Shown piece by piece: positions 1-8,388 of a stretch of 64,000 nt of DNA (position 1 is its first letter; every line of letters begins with the position of its first letter). A program made the position numbers and the translations under genes. The notes under the pieces were generated by a model. The model ran no database searches and was not told the DNA's origin. It worked only from the letters and a program-made list of their open reading frames with translations. Source of the stretch: Xylophilus rhododendri (lineage in GTDB: Bacteria; Pseudomonadota; Gammaproteobacteria; Burkholderiales; Burkholderiaceae_C); NCBI RefSeq assembly GCF_009906855.1, contig NZ_CP047650.1, positions 4,092,001 through 4,156,000 of the forward strand, given 5' to 3'.

Positions 1-1
1 C

Positions 2-973
2 ATGAAAAATTTCCTCCGGTCCCTGACCCTCGCCGCGGCGAGCATCGCCTGCCTCTGCGCTCCCGCCTTCGCCGACGACTATCCCAACAAGCCGATCAAG
101 CTGATCGTGCCCTTCCCGCCGGGCGGCAGCGTGGACATGGTCGGCCGCCTGGTCGGCCAGAAGCTCTCCGAAGCGCTCGGCCAGCCGGTGCTGGTGGACA
201 ACCGCTCCGGCGCCGGCGGCAACATCGGCATGGACTTCGTCGCCAAGGCGCCCAAGGACGGCTACACCCTGCTGGTCGCGCCCTCGGGTTATGCGGCCAA
301 CCAGCACCTGTTCGCCAAGCTGCCCTTCGATCCCAACAAGGACCTGACCCCGGTCATCCGCGTGGCCGACCAGCCGGCGGTGCTCATCGTCAATCCCAAG
401 CTGCCGGTGAAGAACGTCAAGGAACTGATCGCCTATGCCAAGGCCAACCCGGGCAAGGTCAACTTCGGCACCTCCGGCGTCGGCGGCGCGCAGGACGTGG
501 CGGCGCGGCTCTTCATGAGCATGACCGGCACCGAGATGGTCAACGTCGCCTACCGCGGCGGCGCCCCGGCCCTGGCCGACCTGCTGGCCGGCCAGATCGA
601 CCTGATGTTCGAGACCTCGCCCACGGCGGTGCCCTACGCCAAGAGCGGCAAGCTGATCCCGCTGGCCGTGACCACCGAGAAACGCATCGCCAGCCTGCCC
701 GACGTGCCCACCATCGCCGAAGCCGGCATCCCCGGCTACCACTCCATCACCTGGATCGGCATGGCCGCCCCGGGCGGCACGCCGCCGGCCATCGTGGCCA
801 AGCTCAATGCCGAGATGCAGAAGGTGCTGGCCGACCCGGCCGTCAAGAAGCAGATCGGCGAGATCGCGCTGGACATCGCCGGCGGCTCGGTGGAGGACTT
901 CTCGAAGTTCCTGAAGAAGGAATCGGCGGACTACGCCAAGTTCGTGAAGGACAACAACATCACGCCGCAGTAA
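2..973 (+). CDS. Bug/TctC-family periplasmic substrate-binding protein
   Basis: This 323-residue protein has a Sec signal peptide ending near the AFADD junction and the Bug-family entry motif YPNKPIKLIVPFPPGG just after it. Bug proteins bind carboxylates, amino acids or similar small acids in the periplasm and classically serve tripartite tricarboxylate transporters. The length is normal for the family (about 320). No TctA or TctB membrane partner is visible in the window, so this is an orphan binding protein and its ligand cannot be read from the sequence. The start codon is the second base of the window, so its promoter and any upstream operon partner are out of sight. A strong hairpin follows the stop. 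Confidence 0.93.
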   Translation: MKNFLRSLTLAAASIACLCAPAFADDYPNKPIKLIVPFPPGGSVDMVGRLVGQKLSEALGQPVLVDNRSGAGGNIGMDFVAKAPKDGYTLLVAPSGYAANQHLFAKLPFDPNKDLTPVIRVADQPAVLIVNPKLPVKNVKELIAYAKANPGKVNFGTSGVGGAQDVAARLFMSMTGTEMVNVAYRGGAPALADLLAGQIDLMFETSPTAVPYAKSGKLIPLAVTTEKRIASLPDVPTIAEAGIPGYHSITWIGMAAPGGTPPAIVAKLNAEMQKVLADPAVKKQIGEIALDIAGGSVEDFSKFLKKESADYAKFVKDNNITPQ

Positions 974-993
974 GCCCGGCTTTTTTCACAGAG

Positions 994-1036
994 GCGGGGT
1001 CGGCCGGTCCGGGGGGATTCGGCCGGCCCCGCTTTC
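994..1036 (+). terminator. Intrinsic terminator after the Bug gene
   Basis: A 13-bp GC stem (994-1006 pairing with 1020-1032, one G-T pair) with a 13-nt loop is followed by a short T-containing tail. It sits about 20 bases after the stop of the binding-protein gene and ends that transcription unit. Confidence 0.7.
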
Positions 1037-1087
1037 TGCTTCCGCCCGTAAGAATTCCTCGAAGTGGTTCGGGCTGGTCGGAGGTAA

Positions 1088-1103
1088 GTAGCTTATAAGC
1101 TAC
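1088..1103. promoter_or_regulatory. Perfect 16-bp palindrome, likely toxin-antitoxin operator/promoter
   Basis: GTAGCTTATAAGCTAC is its own reverse complement and lies 10 bases before the toxin start codon. Its centre (TTATAA) could overlap a -10 element. Type II toxin-antitoxin operons are normally autoregulated by the antitoxin or the complex binding a palindrome at exactly this place, so this is the best operator candidate. The palindrome is seen directly; the binding is inferred. Confidence 0.6.
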
Positions 1104-1113
1104 GATTTCTGGC

Positions 1114-1437
1114 ATGATCGAGCTTTTCCGCTACCGTCGCGACGACGGATACGAGCCCTTCAGCGACTGGCTCAACGCCCTGCGCGACAAGGCCGCCCAG
1201 GCGCGGATCCGCATCCGCCTGCGGCAGGTGCAGACCGGCAACTTCGGCGACTGCAAGTCGGTCGGCGAGGGCGTCAGCGAACTACGGGTGCACATCGGCC
1301 CCGGCTACCGCGTGTATTGCGGGCGCCATGGCAAGACGGTCGTGCTGCTGCTGTGCGGCGGCGACAAGGCCAGCCAGGCGAGCGACATCACACGGGCAAA
1401 GGAAATGTGGCTGCAATGGAAACGGAGTCAGACATGA
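1114..1437 (+). CDS. RelE/ParE-superfamily toxin (HI1419/HigB-like addiction module killer protein)
   Basis: This 107-residue basic protein begins with the pattern typical of the HI1419-type killer proteins: an aromatic/basic start, then a D-W-L helix, and RIRIRLRQVQTGNFGDCKSVG. The C-terminal half contains the conserved GPGYRVYCGR strand and the LLLCGGDK loop typical of RelE-fold ribosome-dependent mRNA interferases. It precedes its antitoxin, the toxin-first order usual for this subfamily, and the two reading frames overlap by ATGA. A palindrome in front suggests autoregulation. The length and all main strands look intact. The target cannot be proved from sequence. Confidence 0.9.
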   Translation: MIELFRYRRDDGYEPFSDWLNALRDKAAQARIRIRLRQVQTGNFGDCKSVGEGVSELRVHIGPGYRVYCGRHGKTVVLLLCGGDKASQASDITRAKEMWLQWKRSQT

Positions 1438-1763
1438 GCAAACTCAAGAACGCGGTGTCCCACCATGATGCGGAGTTGGCCGAGCTGCGCGCCGACCGGC
1501 AGGTCGCGGTCGAATACCTCAAGGCCGCCATGGAGTCGCTGGACGACCCCAACGACCGCGCCGCCGGCCTGCTGGCCCTGCGCACCGTGGCCGAGGCCTA
1601 CGGCGGCCTCGGCGCCGTCGCCCACGAGGCGGGGATCAGCCGGGAGGCGCTCTATCGCGCGCTGTCGCCCAAGGGCAATCCCACGCTCAAGACCTTGCTG
1701 GCGGTGCTCAAGACGGTTGGCCTGCGCCTTTCCGTCGAGTCGGAAAAACACGCGCACGCTTAA
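1434..1763 (+). CDS. HI1420-type antitoxin with C-terminal helix-turn-helix
   Basis: The 109-residue product starts at the ATG that overlaps the toxin stop (ATGA); a longer frame open upstream from 1317 lies inside the toxin gene and is not needed. Residues about 15-40 form the toxin-binding helix region, and residues about 50-100 match the HI1420 antidote family: a helix-turn-helix with AVAHEAGISREALYRALS, followed by GNPTLKTLLAVLKTVGLRL. It should neutralise the upstream toxin and repress the operon through the palindrome at 1088-1103. The overlap implies translational coupling of the pair. Confidence 0.9.
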   Translation: MSKLKNAVSHHDAELAELRADRQVAVEYLKAAMESLDDPNDRAAGLLALRTVAEAYGGLGAVAHEAGISREALYRALSPKGNPTLKTLLAVLKTVGLRLSVESEKHAHA

Positions 1764-1776
1764 GAAGCCTGGACGA

Positions 1777-2028
1777 TCACGCCTGTCGTCGATAACGCTG
1801 GCTCACCGATCCGACGAGTTCGGCAGGCGCGACCTGCAGGGCTGCCGCCAGCCGAAACAACGTTGAGAGCGAAGGGCTGGTCTGCGCCAGTTCGAGCTTC
1901 GCGACAAAGGTCCGGTTGAGTGAAGCCTTGAAGGCGAGGGCTTCCTGGCTGTCTCCGGTCGCGGTTCTGCGAGCCCGTATCTCGGCGGCGAAAGCCTGGA
2001 GAAGATCGCTGTCTTGTGCGGATTTCAT
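1777..2028 (-). CDS. Small Xre-family helix-turn-helix regulator
   Basis: This 83-residue protein starting MKSAQDSDLL is a single HTH_3 domain: DSQEALAFKASLNRTFVAKLE is the recognition region and SPSLSTLFRLAAALQVAP the closing helices. A longer open frame to 2187 exists, but that extension has cysteine-rich non-conserved sequence and no reason to be coding. Such small Xre proteins are often repressors of phage, restriction or mobile genes. The gene converges on the toxin-antitoxin pair (stop codons 13 bases apart) and diverges from a small unknown ORF with a dyad between them. The regulated target is unknown. Confidence 0.82.
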   Translation of the reverse strand: MKSAQDSDLLQAFAAEIRARRTATGDSQEALAFKASLNRTFVAKLELAQTSPSLSTLFRLAAALQVAPAELVGSVSQRYRRQA

Positions 2029-2032
2029 CCGC

Positions 2033-2052
2033 TGCAATGTTCTGTAATTGCA
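2033..2052. promoter_or_regulatory. Inverted repeat, candidate operator for the Xre-like regulator
   Basis: TGCAAT and ATTGCA arms separated by 8 bases lie 5 bases upstream of the regulator's start codon. The neighbourhood (2040-2095) is unusually AT-rich for this window, as expected of a promoter shared with the small plus-strand ORF. Autorepression is an inference from position. Confidence 0.45.
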
Positions 2053-2113
2053 GTGTTTATGCACCTGCTTATATGGTACAAAATGGCTTCTTCCCAAGGA
2101 GGAGGCATGAGCC

Positions 2114-2377
2114 ATGCAGGGACCCACCGACGCCGAGCTGCACCAAGCGCAAGAGCTTATCGAACAGATCGTATTGCTGGCGGCCACGGCCGACCGGCTC
2201 TGTCATCACTTCCCGGCCGATAGCGAAGATCTGGAGCGTCATCGCGATCACGCCGATGTCCTGCGCCAGATCATTCAGCGGCTCGGTTGGACGGCTGACG
2301 CCGCGGCGTGCGCGCTGGCGCCGGAACGCACCACCGGCGATGCCGCCTGCTGGCTGTTGCCCATGACGCCTCGCTGA
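2114..2377 (+). CDS. Small hypothetical protein
   Basis: The 87-residue product is preceded by an excellent ribosome site (AGGAGGAGG ending about 8 bases before the ATG). Another ATG seven bases earlier, in a different frame, opens a shorter reading frame with worse spacing. The protein is helical and acidic in its first half (ELHQAQELIEQIVLLAATAD) and shows no motif I recognise. It is divergent from the Xre-like gene and may be its regulated partner. It could be a degraded remnant of an accessory element; the strong Shine-Dalgarno argues that it is translated. Confidence 0.5.
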   Translation: MQGPTDAELHQAQELIEQIVLLAATADRLCHHFPADSEDLERHRDHADVLRQIIQRLGWTADAAACALAPERTTGDAACWLLPMTPR

Positions 2378-2388
2378 CATCCAAAAGA

Positions 2389-2418
2389 AAAGCCGCGGCA
2401 CTCGCATGCCGCGGCTTT
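2389..2418 (-). terminator. Strong intrinsic terminator, downstream of maeB
   Basis: A perfect 12-bp stem (AAAGCCGCGGCA and its complement) with a 6-nt loop. Read on the minus strand it is followed by TTTTCTTTT, so it ends the maeB transcript; on the plus strand the tail is weaker, but it may also stop the small ORF before it. Confidence 0.85.
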
Positions 2419-2448
2419 CGTTCGTGGACCGGGCCGCAGCCCGGCCGG

Positions 2449-4749
2449 TCAGGCCGCCTTGGCCGCCGCCGCTTCGGCCGCCGCCAGCGCCGTCATGTTC
2501 AGGATCCGGCGCACCGTGGAGGACGGCGTCAGGATGTGCACCGGCGCGGCCGCGCCCAGCAGGATGGGGCCAATGGTCATGCCCTGGCCGCTGGTGGTCT
2601 TCAGCACATTGAACAGGATGTTGGCCGCGTCCAGGTTGGGGCAGATCAGCACGTTGGCCGAGTCGGTCAGCAGGCTGTCGGCCACGCCCGAGCCGGCGCG
2701 CACGCTGGCCGACAGGGCGGCGTCGCCATGCAGCTCGCCTTCGGCCTCGATGTCGGGTGCCAGTTCGCGGAAACGCTCGAAGGCCGCGCGCATCTTCAGC
2801 GCCGAGGGGCGCGTGCTGGTGCCGTAGTTGCTGTGCGACAGGAAGGCCACCTTGGGCGGCAGGCCAAAGCGCTTGACGGCCTCGGCGGCGGCCAGGGCGA
2901 TCTCGGCCAGTTCTTCCGCGTCGGGCGTGTCGTTGATGTAGGTGTCGGCGATGAACAGGGTCTGCTGCGGCAGCATCAGCGCGTTGAGGGCGGCGAAGCC
3001 ATGGGCGCCGTCCTTCAGGCCGACGATGTGGCTCACATGCTCCAGGTGGTGGTCGTAGCGGCCGACCAGGCCGCAGAGCATGGCGTCGGCATCGCCGAGC
3101 TTGACCATCAGCGAGGCGATCAGCGTGTTGCTGCGGCGCACGGCGGCCTTGGCGGCCTCGGTGCTGATGCCGTTGCGCTGCATGGTGGCGTGGTAGGCCT
3201 CCCAGTAGGTGCGGAAACGCGGGTCGTCCTCGGGATTGACGTTCTCGAAGTCGCGGCCGAGCTTCAGGCGCAGGCCGGCCTTCTGGATGCGCGCCTCGAT
3301 GACGGCCGGGCGGCCGATCAGGATGGGCTTGCACAGGCTTTCGTCGATGGCGACCTGCACGGCGCGCAGCACACGTTCGTCCTCACCTTCGGCGAAGGCC
3401 ACGCGCTGCGGGCTCACCTTGGCGGCGGCGAACACCGGGCGCATGAACATGCCGGTCTTGTAGACGAAGCGGGTCAGCGTTTCGCGGTAGGCCTCGATGT
3501 CCTCGATCGGGCGGGTGGCCACGCCCGAGGCCACGGCGGCCTGGGCCACGGCCGGCGCGATGCGCAGGATCAGGCGGGGATCGAAGGGCGTGGGGATCAG
3601 GTAGTCGGGGCCGAACACCAGTTCCACGCCCGGATAGGCGGCGGCGACCTCGTCGCTGGTCTCGGCCTTGGCCAGCTCGGCGATCTCGCGCACGCAGGCC
3701 AGCTTCATCTCCTGGGTGATCTTGGTGGCGCCGCAATCGAGCGCGCCGCGGAAGATGTAGGGGAAGCACAGGACGTTGTTGACCTGGTTCGGATAGTCCG
3801 AGCGGCCGGTGGCGATGATGCAGTCCGGGCGGATGGCCTTGGCCAGCTCCGGGCGGATCTCCGGCTCGGGGTTGGCCAGGGCCAGGATGATGGGCTGGCG
3901 CGCCATGGTCTTGACCATGTCCGCCGTCATCACGCCGGGGGCCGAGCAGCCCAGGAACACGTCGGCGCCATTGACCACGTCGGCCAGGGTGCGGGCCTCG
4001 GTCTTCTGGGCGTAGCGGGCCTTGGATTCGTCGAGCTTGCCGGGGCGGCCTTCGTAGATCACGCCCTTGGAGTCGACCATGAAGATGTTCTCGCGCTTCA
4101 CGCCCAGGCCCACCATCACGTCCACGCAGGCGATGGCCGCGGCGCCGGCGCCGGAGACGGCGATCTTCACCTCGTCGATCTTCTTGCCGACCAGTTCCAG
4201 CCCGTTGAGCAGGGCGGCCGAGGAGATGATGGCGGTGCCGTGCTGGTCGTCATGGAACACCGGGATGTTCATGCGCTTGGAGAGCTGCTGCTCGATGTAG
4301 AAGCACTCGGGCGCCTTGATGTCCTCGAGGTTGATGCCGCCCAGCGTGGGTTCGAGCGAGGCGATGATCTCGATCAGCTTGTCCGGATCGCGTTCGGCCA
4401 GCTCGATGTCGAACACGTCGACGCCGGCGAACTTCTTGAACAGGCAGCCCTTGCCTTCCATCACCGGCTTGGCGGCCAGCGGGCCGATGTCGCCCAGGCC
4501 CAGCACCGCGGTGCCGTTGGTGATCACCGCCACCAGGTTGCCGCGCGAGGTGTAGTCGGCCGCCTTGGACGGGTCGGCCTGGATGTCCAGGCAGGGGTAG
4601 GCGACGCCCGGCGAATAGGCCAGGGACAGGTCGCGCTGGTTGTCCAGGCGCTTGGTCGGCTCCACCGAGATCTTGCCCCGGGTGGGCAGGCGGTGGTAGT
4701 CGCGGGCTGCGTCGCGCAGGGCCTCTTCGGCCGCGGAAAGCTGGGTCAT
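2449..4749 (-). CDS. maeB: NADP-dependent malic enzyme with C-terminal phosphotransacetylase-like domain
   Basis: The 766-residue protein converts malate to pyruvate and CO2 with reduction of NADP, feeding gluconeogenesis and NADPH supply. Residues about 15-160 are the malic domain ([24 protein letters not shown]), about 165-390 the nucleotide domain ([14 protein letters not shown]), and about 430-766 the phosphate-acetyltransferase-like region usual in large proteobacterial MaeB enzymes, where it is regarded as regulatory rather than catalytic. The start [13 protein letters not shown] is chosen because the open frame upstream of it, to 4950, is cysteine- and arginine-rich non-conserved sequence lying in the shared promoter region. 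The gene is divergent from the exopolysaccharide locus and ends at a strong terminator. Confidence 0.96.
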   Translation of the reverse strand: MTQLSAAEEALRDAARDYHRLPTRGKISVEPTKRLDNQRDLSLAYSPGVAYPCLDIQADPSKAADYTSRGNLVAVITNGTAVLGLGDIGPLAAKPVMEGKGCLFKKFAGVDVFDIELAERDPDKLIEIIASLEPTLGGINLEDIKAPECFYIEQQLSKRMNIPVFHDDQHGTAIISSAALLNGLELVGKKIDEVKIAVSGAGAAAIACVDVMVGLGVKRENIFMVDSKGVIYEGRPGKLDESKARYAQKTEARTLADVVNGADVFLGCSAPGVMTADMVKTMARQPIILALANPEPEIRPELAKAIRPDCIIATGRSDYPNQVNNVLCFPYIFRGALDCGATKITQEMKLACVREIAELAKAETSDEVAAAYPGVELVFGPDYLIPTPFDPRLILRIAPAVAQAAVASGVATRPIEDIEAYRETLTRFVYKTGMFMRPVFAAAKVSPQRVAFAEGEDERVLRAVQVAIDESLCKPILIGRPAVIEARIQKAGLRLKLGRDFENVNPEDDPRFRTYWEAYHATMQRNGISTEAAKAAVRRSNTLIASLMVKLGDADAMLCGLVGRYDHHLEHVSHIVGLKDGAHGFAALNALMLPQQTLFIADTYINDTPDAEELAEIALAAAEAVKRFGLPPKVAFLSHSNYGTSTRPSALKMRAAFERFRELAPDIEAEGELHGDAALSASVRAGSGVADSLLTDSANVLICPNLDAANILFNVLKTTSGQGMTIGPILLGAAAPVHILTPSSTVRRILNMTALAAAEAAAAKAA

Positions 4750-4906
4750 GGCGTGTGTCGCCCCGAGTGGGGAGGGGTACAACAAAAGGGGTCGGCAGCT
4801 TACCCCAGCGCGGCCTGCTTTGGCCGTGCGGGGAAATACATACGCATGCTGCACTGCGGCATGGCGCGGGAGTGCCCCGCAAAGACGGGGGCTCATGCAG
4901 CACTGC

Positions 4907-4935
4907 TTGGTACACTGCGAACCCGTTTGTATTCG
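4907..4935 (+). promoter_or_regulatory. Possible sigma70 promoter of the exopolysaccharide operon
   Basis: TTGGTA, 17 bases, then TATTCG lie about 20 bases before the first gene's ATG, in the locally AT-richer part of the 206-bp divergent gap. Spacing is ideal but both hexamers are imperfect, so this is tentative. Confidence 0.35.
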
Positions 4936-4955
4936 TAACAGATTTAGCAAAAAAG

Positions 4956-5948
4956 ATGTCGAACTGCTGGAGCGCCTTCCCCGCCCTGGGCCGCCGCCCG
5001 GTGCTCCGCATCCGCTGCCTGCTGGCTGCCGCTTTCGGCGCCCTGGCGCTGTGCGGCGCGTCGTGGGCCCAGGTACCTTCCGATGCGAGCCGCGGCGGCA
5101 TCCTGCCGGCAGCGCCCGGCGTGCTGCAGACGCAGGCCTTGCCGAGTTCCACGGTGAGCAACGCCCGCATCGGCAGCGGCGACGTGCTGCGCATCACGGT
5201 GCTGGGCCAGCCCGACCTGTCGGCCGAAGTCGGCGTGAACGACCGCGGCTCGGTGGCCGTGGCCCTGATCGGCGAGGTGCCGGTGGCGGGCCTGTCGACC
5301 AGCGACGCCGCCGCCCTGATCGCCGACCGCCTGCGCAAGGGCGGTTTCCTTCTGCAGCCCGAGGTGTCGGTGGATGCGGTGCAGATCCGCAGCCAGCTGG
5401 TCTCGGTGCTGGGCGAAGTGCGCCAGCCCGGCCGCTACACGATTCCCGGCCGGCTCACCGTGCTGGAGCTGCTGGCCACCGCCGGCGGCCTGACCGACAA
5501 CGCCGACCAGACCGTCACCCTGCTGCGCCTGGCCGACCCGGCCGCCGTGGCCGCCTCGGCCGCCGGCAACGTGCCGGCCAGTCCCGACGCGGTGCCGGCC
5601 GATGGCGGCCGGCGCATCCCGATCCGCCTGGGCGACGCCACGGCCTCCGGCGGCGCCAGCCGCGGCGGGCTCGACGCCGAGCTGCGCACCGGCGACGTGG
5701 TCTATGTGGAGCGCAAGAAACTCTTCTACATCCACGGCGAGGTCAACCGCCCCGGCGCCTATCCGATGGAGCCCGGCATGACGGTGATGCGTGCCCTGGC
5801 CCTTGGCGGCGGCGCCAACCTGCGTGCCTCGCTCAAGCGCATCGACATCCACCGCAGCGTCAACGGTGCCGACCAGCCCTTCCGCGCCGGCATCGCCGAG
5901 CCGGTGCTGCCGGGCGACACGGTGTACGTCAACGAAAGCCTGTTCTAG
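4956..5948 (+). CDS. Polysaccharide export outer-membrane protein (Wza/EpsE-like)
   Basis: The 330-residue protein has a signal peptide (LLAAAFGALALCGASWA) followed by a Poly_export domain (GSGDVLRITVLGQPDLSAEV, about residues 70-150) and two SLBB repeats (VSVLGEVRQPGRYTI and FYIHGEVNRPGAYPM, each followed by a leucine-rich strand). It would form the periplasmic or outer-membrane channel for a Wzx/Wzy-type exopolysaccharide. The ATG at 4956 gives a proper signal peptide, whereas the longer open frame upstream runs through the divergent promoter. The stop codon is followed directly by the ATG of the chain-length gene, so the two are one operon. Confidence 0.93.
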   Translation: MSNCWSAFPALGRRPVLRIRCLLAAAFGALALCGASWAQVPSDASRGGILPAAPGVLQTQALPSSTVSNARIGSGDVLRITVLGQPDLSAEVGVNDRGSVAVALIGEVPVAGLSTSDAAALIADRLRKGGFLLQPEVSVDAVQIRSQLVSVLGEVRQPGRYTIPGRLTVLELLATAGGLTDNADQTVTLLRLADPAAVAASAAGNVPASPDAVPADGGRRIPIRLGDATASGGASRGGLDAELRTGDVVYVERKKLFYIHGEVNRPGAYPMEPGMTVMRALALGGGANLRASLKRIDIHRSVNGADQPFRAGIAEPVLPGDTVYVNESLF

Positions 5949-7334
5949 ATGGCCACCGTCAACGCACCTCCCGCCGGCATGTCGTCGACGCAGCTGATCG
6001 CGATGATCCGCGCCCGCCGCCGGCTGGTGCTGGGCGTGGCGGCGCTGACCTTCCTGGCCACCGCCCTGGTGCTGATGGTGGTGCCGCGCAGCTGGACCGC
6101 GTCGTCCGACGTGTATGTCGACTACAAGGCCGCCGACCCGATCAGCGGCCGGCAGTTCTCCGCCGGCCAGGACGAGAGCTACCTCAGCACCCAGATCGAC
6201 ATCCTGAGCAGCCGCGCCGTCACCGAGCGGGTGGTCGACAGCCTGAACCTGCGCGATTCGCCGGACTACCGCGAACTGGTCGCCAAGGTCGGCTCGGACA
6301 AGGCCTACTCGCAGCTCGTCAAGACGATCGCCGACAGCACGCAGGCGGTCAGCCGCCGCACCAGCCGGGTGATCGAGGTCTCGTATTCCGCCGACTCGCC
6401 CGACAAGGCGCGCGACTATGCCAATGCGGTGGTGCGCTCCTACATCGCGCTGTCCGCCGAGATCGCCTCCAACGCGGCGCGCTCGCGCAGCGAGCAGTAC
6501 AACGCGCAGCTGGAGAAGCTGCGCGCCGAGGTCAACCGCATCCAGGACGAGCTGACCGCCTACCAGCAGAAGGTCGGCATCCTGAACGTGAACGAGCGCG
6601 ACGACGTGGCCAATGCCGAGATCGGCAACCTGACCACCTCCCTGGTCAACCTGCAGAACCAGCGCCAGGAAGCCCTGGGCCGCCAGCACACCATCGACTC
6701 GATGCTGCAGAGCGGCCGGCCGGAAGACCTGCCCGAGATCGGCAGCCAGCCCGCCGTCGCCGACCTCAAGGCGCGCCTGAGCGATGTGGACCGGCGCCTG
6801 ACCGAGGCCCGCTCGGTGCTCGGCCCCAACCATCCGCGCAGCCGCAGCCTGGTCGCCGAACGGGCCGAACTCAGCGCCCGCCTGGCCCGCGAGACGCGCT
6901 CGGCCGTCTCCGCGCGCCGGCTCGACCTGGACCGGCTGGCCGGCCAGCAGCGCGACGTGGAGCGGCTGATTTCCGTGCGCCAGAAGAAGCTGCTGGAGCA
7001 GAAGGCCCAGCGCGACACCCTGCTGGCCTACCAGCGCCAGCTCGATGGCGCCGAGCGTGTCTACACCGCGGCCACGCAGAAGTACGATGACATCCTGATG
7101 GCCGGCAACATCAGCGCGGTCAACCTGACCGTGCTGCGCCAGGCCGAGACGCCGAGCATCCCGTCCAAGCCGCGCGTCACCAGCAGCCTGGCCGCCAGCC
7201 TGGTCGCCGGCCTGCTGCTGGGCCTGTGCATCGCGCTGCTGCTGGAGCTGGGAACACGCCGTCTGCGCAGCCGCGAAGACCTGGTGCGCGGCCTGCGCCT
7301 GCCCGTCCTGGGTGAAATCGGCATGGTGGGCTGA
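5949..7334 (+). CDS. Exopolysaccharide chain-length determinant (Wzz/EpsF-like)
   Basis: The 461-residue inner-membrane protein has an N-terminal Wzz segment with one membrane helix (about residues 27-46, VLGVAALTFLATALVLMVV), a long periplasmic coiled-coil region (about 170-390) and a second membrane helix (about 417-440). The sequence ahead of it (PSIPSKPRVTSS) is the proline-rich motif usual in polysaccharide co-polymerases. There is no fused kinase domain; the kinase is encoded by the next gene, as in EpsF-EpsG pairs. It should set polymer length together with that partner and the export channel. It starts immediately after the previous stop. Confidence 0.94.
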   Translation: MATVNAPPAGMSSTQLIAMIRARRRLVLGVAALTFLATALVLMVVPRSWTASSDVYVDYKAADPISGRQFSAGQDESYLSTQIDILSSRAVTERVVDSLNLRDSPDYRELVAKVGSDKAYSQLVKTIADSTQAVSRRTSRVIEVSYSADSPDKARDYANAVVRSYIALSAEIASNAARSRSEQYNAQLEKLRAEVNRIQDELTAYQQKVGILNVNERDDVANAEIGNLTTSLVNLQNQRQEALGRQHTIDSMLQSGRPEDLPEIGSQPAVADLKARLSDVDRRLTEARSVLGPNHPRSRSLVAERAELSARLARETRSAVSARRLDLDRLAGQQRDVERLISVRQKKLLEQKAQRDTLLAYQRQLDGAERVYTAATQKYDDILMAGNISAVNLTVLRQAETPSIPSKPRVTSSLAASLVAGLLLGLCIALLLELGTRRLRSREDLVRGLRLPVLGEIGMVG

Positions 7335-7338
7335 AGCG

Positions 7339-8388
7339 ATGGATCCTTTCGAAAGCACCGAAATCCCCCAGGCCGACCGCGCCCATGCGCCGGTGCGGCA
7401 GCGCCCGGTTCCGCCGCCGGTGATGCCGGTGGCCGCCGAGGCCGCGGAAACGGCCCAGGCACCGGTGGGCGCCACGCCCGACAAGATCGGCGACCGCTTC
7501 GTGCACGCCGGCCTGCTCACCCATGCGCAGGTCGCCCAGGTGGTGGAGCGCCAGCACAGCTCCGGCACGCGTTTCGGCGAGGCGGCGGTGCAGCTTGGCC
7601 TGCTGTCGCAGGCCGATGTGCAGTCGGTGCTGTCGCAGCAGTTCCGCTACGCCACCGGCACCGGGCCGCGCACCGGGCTCGATCCTTCCCTGGCGATCGC
7701 GCTGGCGCCCTACAGCGCCGAGGCCGAAGCCGTGCGCCGGGTGCGCGCCGAACTCTCGATCCGGCTGTCGGCCCTGCCCAAGCTGGCCGTGGCCATCGTC
7801 AGCCCGGGCGACGGCGAGGGCAAGAGCTACCTGGCCGCCAGCCTGGCGATCGCCTATTCGCAGCTGGGCAAACGCACGCTGCTGGTGAATGCCAACCTGC
7901 GCAGCTCCGGCCAGCGCGACTGGTTCGGGCTCAACCGCAAGGACGGCCTGTCCACCATGCTGGCCGGCCGCGCGCCGATCAGCGCGGGCGAGCCGGCGCC
8001 AGGCTTTCCGCTGCTGCATGTGATCGGCTCCGGCCCGCAGCCGCCCAATCCGCTGGAGATCCTGCTGGAGCCGGCGCTCGAACGCCTGCTGACCTCCTTC
8101 GCCGAGGACTTCGACGTGTTCATCATCGACACGCCCGGCGCCGGCGAATCCTCCGACGCCCAGGTCATCGCCCGCCAGGTCGGCCAGTGCCTGCTGGTGG
8201 GACGCCAGCATGTCACCCGCCTGGAAGACCTGGAACGCACCCAGGCCCAGCTGGTCACCTCCGGCGCGCAGATGGTGGGCATCGTCTACAACACCTTCGA
8301 TGCCGGAGCCCGGGCCCCGGCGCTGCCGGCCGGCAAGCAGCGGGGCGGCTGGCTCAAAGCCTTGCGCCTATGGCCGCGCCGCAGCTGA
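7339..8388 (+). CDS. EpsG-like P-loop protein: MshEN-type N-terminus fused to a tyrosine-kinase-like domain
   Basis: The 349-residue protein is of the bacterial tyrosine autokinase (CpsD/EpsG) type that pairs with a separate Wzz protein. Residues about 48-105 resemble the N-terminal domain of GspE/MshE ATPases (IGDRFVHAGLLTHAQV, FGEAAVQLGLLSQADV), which in relatives can bind cyclic di-GMP. The P-loop is SPGDGEGKS (155-163) and the Walker B strand FIIDTPG (261-267). The Walker A-prime segment is LLVNANLR (181-188) where classical kinases have an aspartate-containing DxDLR-like motif, and the C-terminus has no tyrosine cluster. It may therefore be an ATPase switch rather than an autophosphorylating kinase. 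The start is 4 bases after the Wzz stop. Confidence 0.88.
   Translation: MDPFESTEIPQADRAHAPVRQRPVPPPVMPVAAEAAETAQAPVGATPDKIGDRFVHAGLLTHAQVAQVVERQHSSGTRFGEAAVQLGLLSQADVQSVLSQQFRYATGTGPRTGLDPSLAIALAPYSAEAEAVRRVRAELSIRLSALPKLAVAIVSPGDGEGKSYLAASLAIAYSQLGKRTLLVNANLRSSGQRDWFGLNRKDGLSTMLAGRAPISAGEPAPGFPLLHVIGSGPQPPNPLEILLEPALERLLTSFAEDFDVFIIDTPGAGESSDAQVIARQVGQCLLVGRQHVTRLEDLERTQAQLVTSGAQMVGIVYNTFDAGARAPALPAGKQRGGWLKALRLWPRRS

Noticed and set aside
2308..4938. 876-codon open frame antisense to maeB
   Set aside because: It mirrors the codon pattern of maeB, is composed of low-complexity G/A/H/D-rich sequence and has no motif; it is a shadow frame caused by high GC.
4944..7568. Long minus-strand frame opposite the export and chain-length genes
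   Set aside because: No recognisable domain and frame boundaries dictated by the real genes; the plus-strand genes have signal peptides, SLBB and Wzz features.
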